Shown here piece by piece: positions 1 through 9,032 of a stretch of DNA of 64,000 bases. The notes beneath the pieces were generated by a model. That model was not told where the DNA came from. It did no database searches and saw only the letters and a list, made by a program, of their open reading frames with translations. The position numbers and the translations under genes are program-made. The first letter of the stretch is position 1. Each line of letters opens with the position of its first letter. Source of the stretch: Tannerella sp. (GTDB lineage Bacteria; Bacteroidota; Bacteroidia; Bacteroidales; Tannerellaceae); NCBI GenBank assembly GCA_031271805.1, contig JAISUX010000091.1, forward strand, positions 29,753 through 93,752, in the 5' to 3' direction.

Positions 1-1014
1 CTCGAATTGGACGTCAACTACTATAACACGGTTACCCGCAACCAGATTTGGAACGTCCAAGTATCCAATATTTCGGGCTACAACTACGCGATGAAGAACG
101 CGGGCAAGGTAAGCAGTCACGGCATGGAGGTGAGCCTGAACGCTGACGTCGTCAAATCGAAAACATTCACGTGGCATACAGGCATAAACTGGTCGTTCGA
201 CCGTTCCTATATCGACGAGCTTGATCCTGAAAATCCGGACCTTGTCTTCACTGTCAAGTTGGCCGAAGGCATGTACACCCACGACAAGCTGGGCGAACGT
301 CGCGGCGCACTGTATTCGCGTTATGCCAAGAAATTCGTTTACGACCCCGCCGTCCACTCGCCCGATCTTGCGGCTTACGACGGAGCTATCATCCACGACC
401 AGGCTAAAAAGATTCAGCGTTCGGAGGAGCTTGCCGTGCTCGGCAATTATAATCCCGACTGGATCGGCTCGTGGAACAACTCCCTGCGCTGGAACGGCTT
501 CACGCTCTCGGCCTTGCTGACATGCAACTACGGTAACGACTTTTTCGCGCTCAAAGAAAAGGAATACTACCGCTATGGATTCGCGCCCCAAACGGGCATC
601 GACCGTAACAACGGCGGCGTGCTGCCGGTAAACGAGTTGTGGGACGACCCCGTCAACGGCATTCATCCCTTCCGTCCGGGCGACGAGATTGATCCCGAAA
701 CTTACTGGAAAGAGCATATCGGCGACGGCGAAAACAATGACTACTGGATTCGCGACGGTTCGTATGTCAAGCTCAAGGAGGCTAACCTCGCCTACGATTT
801 CCCGACTTCGCTGCTCCGCAAAAGTTTTATAAAAGGGCTGACCCTTTCGCTTATCGGACGCGACTTGGCGGTCTGGAGCAAAGTCAAATGGGTTGACCCC
901 GAAATATACGGTTATGACGACGAAGGTAAAGGCATCAAAATACCCGGAGCGTCGAAAGGCGGCGGCGTGCCGAGCGCTCGCTCCGTCGGCTTCTCAGTGA
1001 ACGTGAAATTCTGA
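1..1014 (+). CDS. SusC/RagA-family TonB-linked outer membrane protein, C-terminal part (5' end off window)
   Basis: Frame 1 is open from base 1 (LELDVNYYNTVTRNQIW...); C-terminal SusC-like strands and terminal ...RSVGFSVNVKF; followed directly by a SusD. Confidence 0.9.
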   Translation, partial: LELDVNYYNTVTRNQIWNVQVSNISGYNYAMKNAGKVSSHGMEVSLNADVVKSKTFTWHTGINWSFDRSYIDELDPENPDLVFTVKLAEGMYTHDKLGERRGALYSRYAKKFVYDPAVHSPDLAAYDGAIIHDQAKKIQRSEELAVLGNYNPDWIGSWNNSLRWNGFTLSALLTCNYGNDFFALKEKEYYRYGFAPQTGIDRNNGGVLPVNELWDDPVNGIHPFRPGDEIDPETYWKEHIGDGENNDYWIRDGSYVKLKEANLAYDFPTSLLRKSFIKGLTLSLIGRDLAVWSKVKWVDPEIYGYDDEGKGIKIPGASKGGGVPSARSVGFSVNVKF

Positions 1015-1041
1015 AAAATAAACCAATAATCATTAATCATT

Positions 1042-2796
1042 ATGCGTAACATATATATATTTTTAGTAAGTTTTTTCTGCTATATTGCTTTCACGGCCTG
1101 CGATAACTGGGCTGATGATTTCAATGACAACAAGAATATTCCTAAAGTGCTGTCGGACGATCCGGCATCATTCATGGGCGCGATTCTTAACGGTCCTTTC
1201 CGCGACAACTCCGAGTGGGTCGCCCTGCAGAGCGTACAGCCCGTGGTCGGCACCATCGGCCGCAGTCGCTCGCTGAGCCAGGGCGGGCGTCATCGCGCCT
1301 GGCACGACTTCGACGGTCGCGTATGGCCGGTCTGCTACCCTACTCTGCCGAACATCAAGAACGTGCGCAACTCGGCTATCGCTTCCAACCAACCGCAATA
1401 CATCGCCGTGGCCGATATCTGGGAGTCGTGGATAATGTTCACTCTGACAACTTTCTACGGCGATATTCCGTATTTCGCAGCTGTCGAAGATACGCTTGTC
1501 TTTACCGTCGATTACGACCGCCAGGCGCTGATCTATCCGGCGATACTTGAGAAACTGCGTAACGCGAGCGAAATGATCGACGAGAATCCCGTCAATATCG
1601 ACGACAATTCGGATTACCTGTACGCGGGCGACATACGCCGCTGGCAGAAGTTCGCCAACTCGTTGCGCGTCAGGATGGCGATGCACGTGTATAACGCCAA
1701 TCCCGAACTGGCGAAAACGGTGCTTAACGAGATCGTTTCGTCGCCGCAAAAATATCCCGTCTTCCAGAGCAACGACGACAACTGCGCCATGCACTACGAC
1801 GGAAGCAACGACGACCGCAGCTCGGAGTTCTATCGCAGCCCCTCGACCTGGTCGGAGAATTGCCTCGTGAGCAATGTCATGACCGAAAGACTCATTACGC
1901 TCCGCGACCCGCGCCTCCCGCTGTATGCCTATCCGGTCAAAATGGTGCATGAGGAGGATAATTACCTCAAACCGTCGAATCCGGGACCGGTCAAGTATCT
2001 CGGCCACATGTACGGGCTGACTGTGAGCGACGGAGATGCGACATCATGGAACGGCGGCATCGAATATTCATCGGCCGTCGGGCCGTGGTTCCGCCACCTC
2101 GACGCCGAAGGCAACCGCACGGATGAGACGAAAAAGACGCCACTCTTCCTCGTCACTTACCCCGAACTGCTGTTCCTGCTCGCCGAGGCAGCTCAGCGCG
2201 GCATCATCAGCGGCGATGCAAAAACGTACTACGAGACGGGCATAAAGGCGGCTTTCGACCAGTACGGAGCGACGTTCACGAGCGAGGGATACGCCGGCGC
2301 TTATGCTTCCGAGGGACTGGCTTCGGCCGATGCTTATATCGCGCAGGCGCAGGTCAACTGGAACGGCGGGCGCGACAAACTGACGCTCATCGCGGAACAG
2401 AAATGGATTGCGTTGTTCAATGTGCCGTTCGAGTGCTATTTCGATCACCGACGTACGATGCTCCCGCTGCTCAGCTGCTCCAATCTTGCGGCAACCTACA
2501 GCGACGGCAGCGGCACGAAGTTCCCCGCAAGGGCCGACTATCCGGCTTCGGAAGAACAGAGCAACGCCGACGGCTGGGCTAAAGCCCGTGCAACGGGTTT
2601 CGACATCCCCATCACGGGTGACAATAACCGCACGCTCGCAAAAATGTGGCTCATCAACAACGCCAACAGCCCGGACCTTCAAATGCCTGTCTTCGTCGAA
2701 CCGCTCAGGGCGTCCGGCGAATACCCCGGCGGCGAAAACTTCAAAGCATGGTACGATGCGCACTATAAAGAACTCTACTGGTGGGAGTACGAATAG
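1042..2796 (+). CDS. SusD/RagB-family (SusD-like) nutrient-binding lipoprotein
   Basis: Lipoprotein signal (FTACDNW), SusD-like body, directly downstream of SusC. Confidence 0.88.
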   Translation: MRNIYIFLVSFFCYIAFTACDNWADDFNDNKNIPKVLSDDPASFMGAILNGPFRDNSEWVALQSVQPVVGTIGRSRSLSQGGRHRAWHDFDGRVWPVCYPTLPNIKNVRNSAIASNQPQYIAVADIWESWIMFTLTTFYGDIPYFAAVEDTLVFTVDYDRQALIYPAILEKLRNASEMIDENPVNIDDNSDYLYAGDIRRWQKFANSLRVRMAMHVYNANPELAKTVLNEIVSSPQKYPVFQSNDDNCAMHYDGSNDDRSSEFYRSPSTWSENCLVSNVMTERLITLRDPRLPLYAYPVKMVHEEDNYLKPSNPGPVKYLGHMYGLTVSDGDATSWNGGIEYSSAVGPWFRHLDAEGNRTDETKKTPLFLVTYPELLFLLAEAAQRGIISGDAKTYYETGIKAAFDQYGATFTSEGYAGAYASEGLASADAYIAQAQVNWNGGRDKLTLIAEQKWIALFNVPFECYFDHRRTMLPLLSCSNLAATYSDGSGTKFPARADYPASEEQSNADGWAKARATGFDIPITGDNNRTLAKMWLINNANSPDLQMPVFVEPLRASGEYPGGENFKAWYDAHYKELYWWEYE

Positions 2797-2806
2797 TTTG
2801 AAAAAA

Positions 2807-2844
2807 GCGAAGCAATCCGGGGATTTTTTTCCGGATTGCTTCGC
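2807..2844. terminator. 14-bp perfect inverted repeat between convergent genes, probable bidirectional terminator
   Basis: GCGAAGCAATCCGG - ggattttttt - CCGGATTGCTTCGC; lies between the convergent SusD and GH2 genes. Confidence 0.55.
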
Positions 2845-2921
2845 ATGCCCGTATAACGTAATACGTTTAAAGCGCAACATGAGACGATACGAGCAACGAC
2901 ATCATGCGCACAGAAATAAAT

Positions 2922-5900
2922 TTAATGTGAGGGCTTCATGATGAATGTAAATTCGTAATCGCCGTAGGGGATACGGTACTGTTCGAGCGGCAGGGCGCCC
3001 CAACTGTTCACGCAGCCGAGACCCATCTGTTTGAGATCAATACAGAGATTGGTCAGCGGCGAGACGGGAACTTCGGGTGAATGGCGCTGGAGCTTGAAGT
3101 CGCCGTCGTCGAGCGACTCGACTGTGTAGTGCAACGCGGAAGCCGAGAAGGGCTTGTCGCTCACGAACTCAATTTCCGCACCGTCGAGCGACGTGAGCGT
3201 CCAGCATCGCAGGTCGGTCTTTGTGCCCGTCTCCTGCGGGCGGATATAAGGATAGAACTGTTCATCGACCGTCTGGCAGTAGCGGCCGATAAAAGTTGAG
3301 TTGTTGCGGTCGATGTAATTCTCCGTCGGGCCGCGTCCGTAGTAGCGTATGCGGTCGAACGAGGCGGGCAACTGCATCTTCATCCCGAAGCGGAACATGT
3401 CGGATACTTTCGCCGTCTTGTCGGCCGTCATTTTCTGCACAACCTTGACATCGCCACGGCCGTTGATAAGATAGGTGAGCGTCAGTTCGGCCGAGACGTC
3501 TTTGATTTCGTACCTGGCAACAACCTCAACCATACCACCCTCCTTGGCGCTCTTATCAATAGAAACAAGTCTGATGAACGGGTTACGCCATGCTTTGTAG
3601 CGGTTCTGCAGCTGAGCGCCGTAATCATTATCCGTCGGAGCGCGCCAGAAATTGGGTGTCAGAGCGCTGCCGTCGGCTATGTAGCTCTTGCCGCCGACCT
3701 CGTAGCGCGTCAGGTAACCCGTCCGACGATTGAAATCAAGCCTTACACCCTCACTTTCGACGATAAGATAATTGATGTCGTTGTCCTTAATCGCTACTTC
3801 GGGCAGCGGGCAGTTCTTGCAATCGGCTTCGGTAACAAACACCTCCGGCGCCGCCTTGCCAGGCCTTACCTCCAGCTGATTGCGGGCGACGGTATATCCG
3901 GCCGGAAGCAGCGTCTCGGCTTTTTTCAGTTTGAAATAAACATTGAGAAGTATTTCCGCCTCGGGACAAACGGCTGAAAGGTCGTATCCGAGCCGGATTT
4001 TGGCGTTCTGCAGGGGCTTAATGTCAAGGTGTTCGACGACGCCGGACTGCACCGCCTCGCCGTTGGCCAGCAAAGTCCATTCGGCGACATAGTCCGACAG
4101 GTCGCGGAAGAAATTCTCGTTATAGACGTTTATCTCGCCCTTAGCGAGGTCGGCCGCCGTCGCCCAAACGGATTGATAGATGAAGGCCACCTCCTCGGTG
4201 TGCGGGTTGGGCACACGGTCGGGGCTTATCAGTCCGTTGTCGAGGAAATTCTTGTCCGACGCATCGTAGGCATTGAAGTCGCCGCCGTAACCGTAAATAG
4301 CCACGCCGTCCTTATTTTTCCAATGCACCGACTGGTCAACAAAATCCCAAATAAACGCACCCTGGAACTTCGGATATTTGCGAATCAGATCCCAATATTC
4401 CTTGAACCCGCCTTCGGAATTACCCATCGCATGGGCGTACTCGCACTGTATAAGCGGCTTAGTAGCATCTCCCTGGGCGTACCTTTCACTTCCTTTATAA
4501 TCGAGGTACATGGGGCAATAGACGTCCGTAAAGTCATTGCCGTGCGCCTGCTCGTACTGCACGGGGCGGCTTTTGTCCTCGTTCTTTATCCACGTATAAC
4601 AAGCCTCGAAGTTAGGCCCGAAACCAGCCTCGTTGCCCAGCGACCAGAAGATTATCGACGGGTGATTGAAGCCACGCTGCACATTCCTCTGGTTTCTTTC
4701 GAGGTGAGCCGTAGCGAAGAGCGGATTCTTGGCCAAAGTACGCTCGCCGTAGCCCATGCCGTGCGATTCGACGTTGGCCTCGGCAACGACATAAATGCCG
4801 TACTCGTCGCACAGATCGTACCACAAATTGTTGTCGGGATAGTGACACGTACGAACTGCATTTATATTGTTCTCCTTCATCAGGCGAATATCCTGCAACA
4901 TGCGTTCGGGCGAGACATAATAACCCGTATTTGGATCCATCTCGTGGCGGTTAGCGCCCTTGAAAAGCACCGGCTGACCGTTGACCAAAATCTGCGCGTT
5001 CTTCATCTCTATCTTGCGGAAACCGGTCTTGATAGGCACAACTTCGACCGTCCTGTCTCCGGTCTTCAATACGGCCATCACGGTATAAAGATTGGGCGTT
5101 TCGGCCGTCCATTTCGCGGGGTTGGCGAGGCTCAGCGCGGTTGTAATCTTGCCGTTACCCTTCACCGTTTGCGACGCCACAACTTCGCCTTTAGTGTTCA
5201 GCAGGTCGAAACGCACCGTCCCGGCAGCCGACAGCGTCGCTTCTATCGCCAGACTGCCGTCGCGGTATTGCGCATCAAGGTCGGGAGTTATGCGTATATC
5301 CTTTATATATAAAGATTCGCGGGCGTAGAGGTAACAGTCACGTCCGACGCCCGAAAAACGGAAGAAATCCTGGTCTTCGAGATATGTCCCGTCGCACCAG
5401 CGGAAAGTCTGAAAGGCGAACAGGTTCTTCCCCGGTTTGACATATTTCGTGATATCGAACTCGGCTTCGAGCTTGCTATCCTCGCTGTAACCGACAAACT
5501 GCCCGTTTATCCATAGATAAATATTAGAAGTTACCGAGCCGAAGTGGGCGAATATCTGCTTGCCGCTCCAACCGGCCGGGATGGTTATCTCGCGGCGATA
5601 GGAACCGACATTGTTGTTTTCGACCGGCACTTCGGGCGGGTTGTTCTTGAACTGATTATGCCAGGCATAACCGGAATTGATATAAAGCGGCACGCCGTAG
5701 CCGTTGAGTTCCCAAAGTCCCGGCACGCTCATGGTTGCCCAGGCCTTGTCGTCATACGTTGTCTTGAAAAAATCCGTAGGGCGTTGGTCGGAATTTTTAA
5801 CCCAGTGGAATCGCCATTGCCCGTTGATACTTAAAAAATTCCCGGAATTTGCGGGATTGGAACCCAATAGTACTCCTGCCTCCGTCAAAGCGACGTTTTT

Positions 5901-6050
5901 TGCAAGTTCTTCCGACTCGTAGGCAAAATAATCCGTGTGCATGGGTGCACGGTTCAATTGATTGACGGCAGGATTCTTCCATTCGTCCTTTTGTGCTGAT
6001 ACCGAAATACTTACGAGCATCGCACCGCAGATAAAAAGTCTAAATTTCAT
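2922..6050 (-). CDS. GH2 beta-galactosidase (LacZ-type)
   Basis: 1042 aa with signal peptide; GH2 motifs such as LNGYGVPLYINSGYAW, AVRTCHYPDNNLWYDLCDEYGIYVVAEANVESHG, IIFWSLGNEAGFG, IQCEYAHAMGNSEGGFKEYWD. Confidence 0.95.
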   Translation of the reverse strand: MKFRLFICGAMLVSISVSAQKDEWKNPAVNQLNRAPMHTDYFAYESEELAKNVALTEAGVLLGSNPANSGNFLSINGQWRFHWVKNSDQRPTDFFKTTYDDKAWATMSVPGLWELNGYGVPLYINSGYAWHNQFKNNPPEVPVENNNVGSYRREITIPAGWSGKQIFAHFGSVTSNIYLWINGQFVGYSEDSKLEAEFDITKYVKPGKNLFAFQTFRWCDGTYLEDQDFFRFSGVGRDCYLYARESLYIKDIRITPDLDAQYRDGSLAIEATLSAAGTVRFDLLNTKGEVVASQTVKGNGKITTALSLANPAKWTAETPNLYTVMAVLKTGDRTVEVVPIKTGFRKIEMKNAQILVNGQPVLFKGANRHEMDPNTGYYVSPERMLQDIRLMKENNINAVRTCHYPDNNLWYDLCDEYGIYVVAEANVESHGMGYGERTLAKNPLFATAHLERNQRNVQRGFNHPSIIFWSLGNEAGFGPNFEACYTWIKNEDKSRPVQYEQAHGNDFTDVYCPMYLDYKGSERYAQGDATKPLIQCEYAHAMGNSEGGFKEYWDLIRKYPKFQGAFIWDFVDQSVHWKNKDGVAIYGYGGDFNAYDASDKNFLDNGLISPDRVPNPHTEEVAFIYQSVWATAADLAKGEINVYNENFFRDLSDYVAEWTLLANGEAVQSGVVEHLDIKPLQNAKIRLGYDLSAVCPEAEILLNVYFKLKKAETLLPAGYTVARNQLEVRPGKAAPEVFVTEADCKNCPLPEVAIKDNDINYLIVESEGVRLDFNRRTGYLTRYEVGGKSYIADGSALTPNFWRAPTDNDYGAQLQNRYKAWRNPFIRLVSIDKSAKEGGMVEVVARYEIKDVSAELTLTYLINGRGDVKVVQKMTADKTAKVSDMFRFGMKMQLPASFDRIRYYGRGPTENYIDRNNSTFIGRYCQTVDEQFYPYIRPQETGTKTDLRCWTLTSLDGAEIEFVSDKPFSASALHYTVESLDDGDFKLQRHSPEVPVSPLTNLCIDLKQMGLGCVNSWGALPLEQYRIPYGDYEFTFIMKPSH

Positions 6051-6169
6051 AGTCTGTTATGTAATTAATTTGAAAATAAGAGGTCGTAAAGATAGCAATT
6101 TTTTCAGCAAACAATATAAGTTGTGATAAAAAATTCGTATTTTTGCCGTCAAATTATAAAAATAATGTC

Positions 6170-6619
6170 ATGATTTTATTTGATCAAGTGAGTGCGGACA
6201 TCAAATCCGCAATGTTGGCGAAGGACAAGGTGAGGCTTGAAGCTCTTCGCAATGCGAAAAAGTATTTTCTTGAGGCGAAAACAGCGCCCGGCGCTAACGA
6301 CACGCTGACCGACGAAGCAGCCCTTAAGATTCTTCAGAAGTTGGTGAAGCAAGGCAAGGATTCAGCACAGATCTACTCCGAGCAGAACCGTCCCGAACTT
6401 GCCGAAGCCGAGTTGGCACAGGTAGCCGTATTAGAGACCTACCTCCCGAAGCAAATGTCGGCTGAGGAACTCGAGAGCGAGCTGAAGAAGATAATCGCCG
6501 AAGTCGGTGCTACCGGCGCGCAGGACATGGGCAAAGTCATGGGACGCGCCACAAAGTCGCTCGCCGGCAAAGCCGAAGGGCGCGTGATCTCGGAAACAGT
6601 TAAACGACTGCTTTCATAA
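6170..6619 (+). CDS. GatB/YqeY domain protein
   Basis: MILFDQVSADIKSAMLAKDKVRLEALRNAKK...; typical YqeY sequence; start chosen at the internal ATG. Confidence 0.88.
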   Translation: MILFDQVSADIKSAMLAKDKVRLEALRNAKKYFLEAKTAPGANDTLTDEAALKILQKLVKQGKDSAQIYSEQNRPELAEAELAQVAVLETYLPKQMSAEELESELKKIIAEVGATGAQDMGKVMGRATKSLAGKAEGRVISETVKRLLS

Positions 6620-6622
6620 ATT

Positions 6623-8047
6623 ATGGTCACATTCATTATCGCCTTAATCATCCTGGTCGTGGGCTACTTAGTCTATGGCAGGGTGATGGAACGCATCTTC
6701 GGCGTAGAGCCTGAACGCCCTACACCGGCCTATACGATGCAAGACGGGGTCGATTATGTACCGATGCCCTGGTGGCGAGTTTTTTTGGTGCAGTTCCTGA
6801 ATATCGCCGGCCTCGGCCCTATTTTCGGCGCCATTATGGGCGTCATGTTCGGCCCCGCCGCTTTCCTGTGGATAGTCATAGGCACGATTTTCGGCGGCGC
6901 GGTGCATGACTTTATGTCCGGCATGATGTCTGTCCGCGAAGGGGGCGCCAGCCTTCCCGAACTGATAGGCAAAGAACTCGGCAAATATATAAAACTGATC
7001 ATGCGGATATTCACAATCGTGCTGATGGTATTAGTCGGCGCGGTGTTTATCTCCGGCCCAGCCGGACTGCTCGCCGGAATGATCCCCAAGGTAAGCCTGC
7101 TTACCTGGACAATTATCATCTTTGCCTACTATGTGCTCGCTACGTTGCTTCCTGTCGATAAACTCATCGGGCGCATATATCCCGTATTCGGTTTCGCGCT
7201 GTTATTCATGGCGGTCGGCATACTGTTCGCGCTGTTCTACAACGCCGCCCCGATAGTCGAACTGACGAGCGGGCTTGAGACTCACCATCCTAAAGGACTG
7301 CACATCTTCCCGATGATGTTCGTCAGCATAGCCTGCGGCGCCATTTCGGGCTTCCATGCCACGCAGTCGCCCATCATGGCTCGATGTATAAAAAATGAGA
7401 AATACGGCCGCAGATGCTTTTACGGCGCGATGGTTGCGGAAGGCATTGTCGCGCTTGTATGGGCTGCCGCCGCTTCGTCGTTCTTCGGCTCGCTCCAGGG
7501 ATTGCAGGAATATGTCGGCAACCTGCCGGCCAACGCCAACAAAGCCGCCGAAGTCGTCAATATCATCTCCAAGAATTGGCTCGGTATGGTCGGCGGATTC
7601 CTCGCCATCCTCGGCGTAGTCGCCGCACCTATCACTTCGGGCGACACAGCTCTGCGCTCTGCACGCCTCATAGCAGCCGACTTCCTGCACCTCGACCAGA
7701 AACCCATCGCCAAACGGCTTATCATCTCCGTACCGATTTTCATACTCACGTTCGTGATCTTGCAGATGAACTTTGAAGTGCTATGGCGTTACTTCGCTTG
7801 GTGCAACCAAACGCTCGCCGTCTTCACGCTTTGGGCGGTAACGGTCTATCTCTGCAGAAAGAAGAAAGCGTACGTAGTCTCGCTGCTCCCCGCGATTTTT
7901 ATGACTATGGTATGCTCGACTTACCTGTTCGTCGCCCCTCGTCCCGAAGGTATAGGCTTTCCCTACGAAATATCACTGATAATAGGCTCTGTAATAACGT
8001 TTTTTGTTATCGGATGTTTTATTTTATGGAAAATAAAAATCAAGTAA
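6623..8047 (+). CDS. CstA-family carbon starvation / peptide-pyruvate transporter
   Basis: Multi-TM protein with FLNIAGLGPIFGAIMG, GAVHDFMSGMMSVREGGASLPELIG, HATQSPIMARC. Confidence 0.92.
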   Translation: MVTFIIALIILVVGYLVYGRVMERIFGVEPERPTPAYTMQDGVDYVPMPWWRVFLVQFLNIAGLGPIFGAIMGVMFGPAAFLWIVIGTIFGGAVHDFMSGMMSVREGGASLPELIGKELGKYIKLIMRIFTIVLMVLVGAVFISGPAGLLAGMIPKVSLLTWTIIIFAYYVLATLLPVDKLIGRIYPVFGFALLFMAVGILFALFYNAAPIVELTSGLETHHPKGLHIFPMMFVSIACGAISGFHATQSPIMARCIKNEKYGRRCFYGAMVAEGIVALVWAAAASSFFGSLQGLQEYVGNLPANANKAAEVVNIISKNWLGMVGGFLAILGVVAAPITSGDTALRSARLIAADFLHLDQKPIAKRLIISVPIFILTFVILQMNFEVLWRYFAWCNQTLAVFTLWAVTVYLCRKKKAYVVSLLPAIFMTMVCSTYLFVAPRPEGIGFPYEISLIIGSVITFFVIGCFILWKIKIK

Positions 8048-8133
8048 TGATGCGATTTTTTCTGTTTTTTTTGAGAATTAATTAAACCAAATAATAAAAA
8101 TCGTATCTAACAAAAACTCAAAATACAGTTATA

Positions 8134-9027
8134 ATGAGCATTTCAATACGCGCGTTAAACAAACGATATCCAAACGGCAATCATGCGTTGAAAGATATCA
8201 ACATGGAGATACCATCTGGTATGTTCGGCTTGCTTGGCCCTAACGGGGCAGGCAAATCGACCCTTATGCGTATTCTCGTCGCCTTGATGGAACCTACATC
8301 GGGCGAGGTTGACGTCTTCGGTTACAACCTCATGAAAGAAAGAAAAGAAGTACGTAAAATCCTTGGCTACCTGCCGCAGGACTTCCGCTTTTTCGCTAAA
8401 TACAAGACTTACGAGTTCCTCGACTACGCGGCGCGGCTGTCCGGGATGAACAACGGCAAACAACGCCGCCAAGCCGTAGATACGATGCTCGAAAGCGTCG
8501 GGCTGTTCGACGTGCGCGAACGTTATGCCAACAAACTGTCGGGCGGCATGAAGCGTCGCCTCGGCATCGCCCAGGCGCTTATCCACAACCCTAAACTCAT
8601 CATCGTTGACGAGCCGACCACCGGCCTCGACCCGGAGGAACGCATCCGCTTCCGTAACATCCTCGCCGAAGTCAGCAAGAACGATGTAGCAATTATCCTC
8701 TCAACACATATCGTCGGCGACATCTCAAGCACATGCAACTGCATGGCGCTGATGAACAAAGGCGAAGTGGCGTTCTTCGGAGCGCCGCAGGATATGTTGA
8801 AGGAAGCCACCGGCAAGGTTTGGCGCATCAAAATCAAAGGCGACGACCTGCATAAAGTCGATGCCAAATATCCCGTCATCTCAACCATCCCCTCCGGCAC
8901 GGGCTGGGAAGTACAGGTCATTGCCGATGAGATAAAAGACTACGATGCGGAATCCATACCGCCCAATCTCGAACACGCTTATGTGTACTACATGGAAAAG
9001 AAGTTGAACCGTTGGACTAATGATTAA
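8134..9027 (+). CDS. ABC transporter ATP-binding protein
   Basis: Walker A GPNGAGKST, signature LSGGMKRRLGIA, Walker B LIIVDEPTTGLDP, H-loop STHIV. Confidence 0.95.
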   Translation: MSISIRALNKRYPNGNHALKDINMEIPSGMFGLLGPNGAGKSTLMRILVALMEPTSGEVDVFGYNLMKERKEVRKILGYLPQDFRFFAKYKTYEFLDYAARLSGMNNGKQRRQAVDTMLESVGLFDVRERYANKLSGGMKRRLGIAQALIHNPKLIIVDEPTTGLDPEERIRFRNILAEVSKNDVAIILSTHIVGDISSTCNCMALMNKGEVAFFGAPQDMLKEATGKVWRIKIKGDDLHKVDAKYPVISTIPSGTGWEVQVIADEIKDYDAESIPPNLEHAYVYYMEKKLNRWTND

Positions 9028-9032
9028 ACAAT

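Noticed and set aside
1168-2880. Long minus-strand ORFs opposite the SusD gene (1168-2007, 2068-2880)
   Set aside because: Shadow ORFs from GC-rich codon bias opposite a well-supported SusD; Arg/Val/His-rich with no recognisable family.
4029-5312. 427-aa plus-strand ORF inside the GH2 gene
   Set aside because: Antisense shadow of a clear GH2 beta-galactosidase; no recognisable domain or start context.
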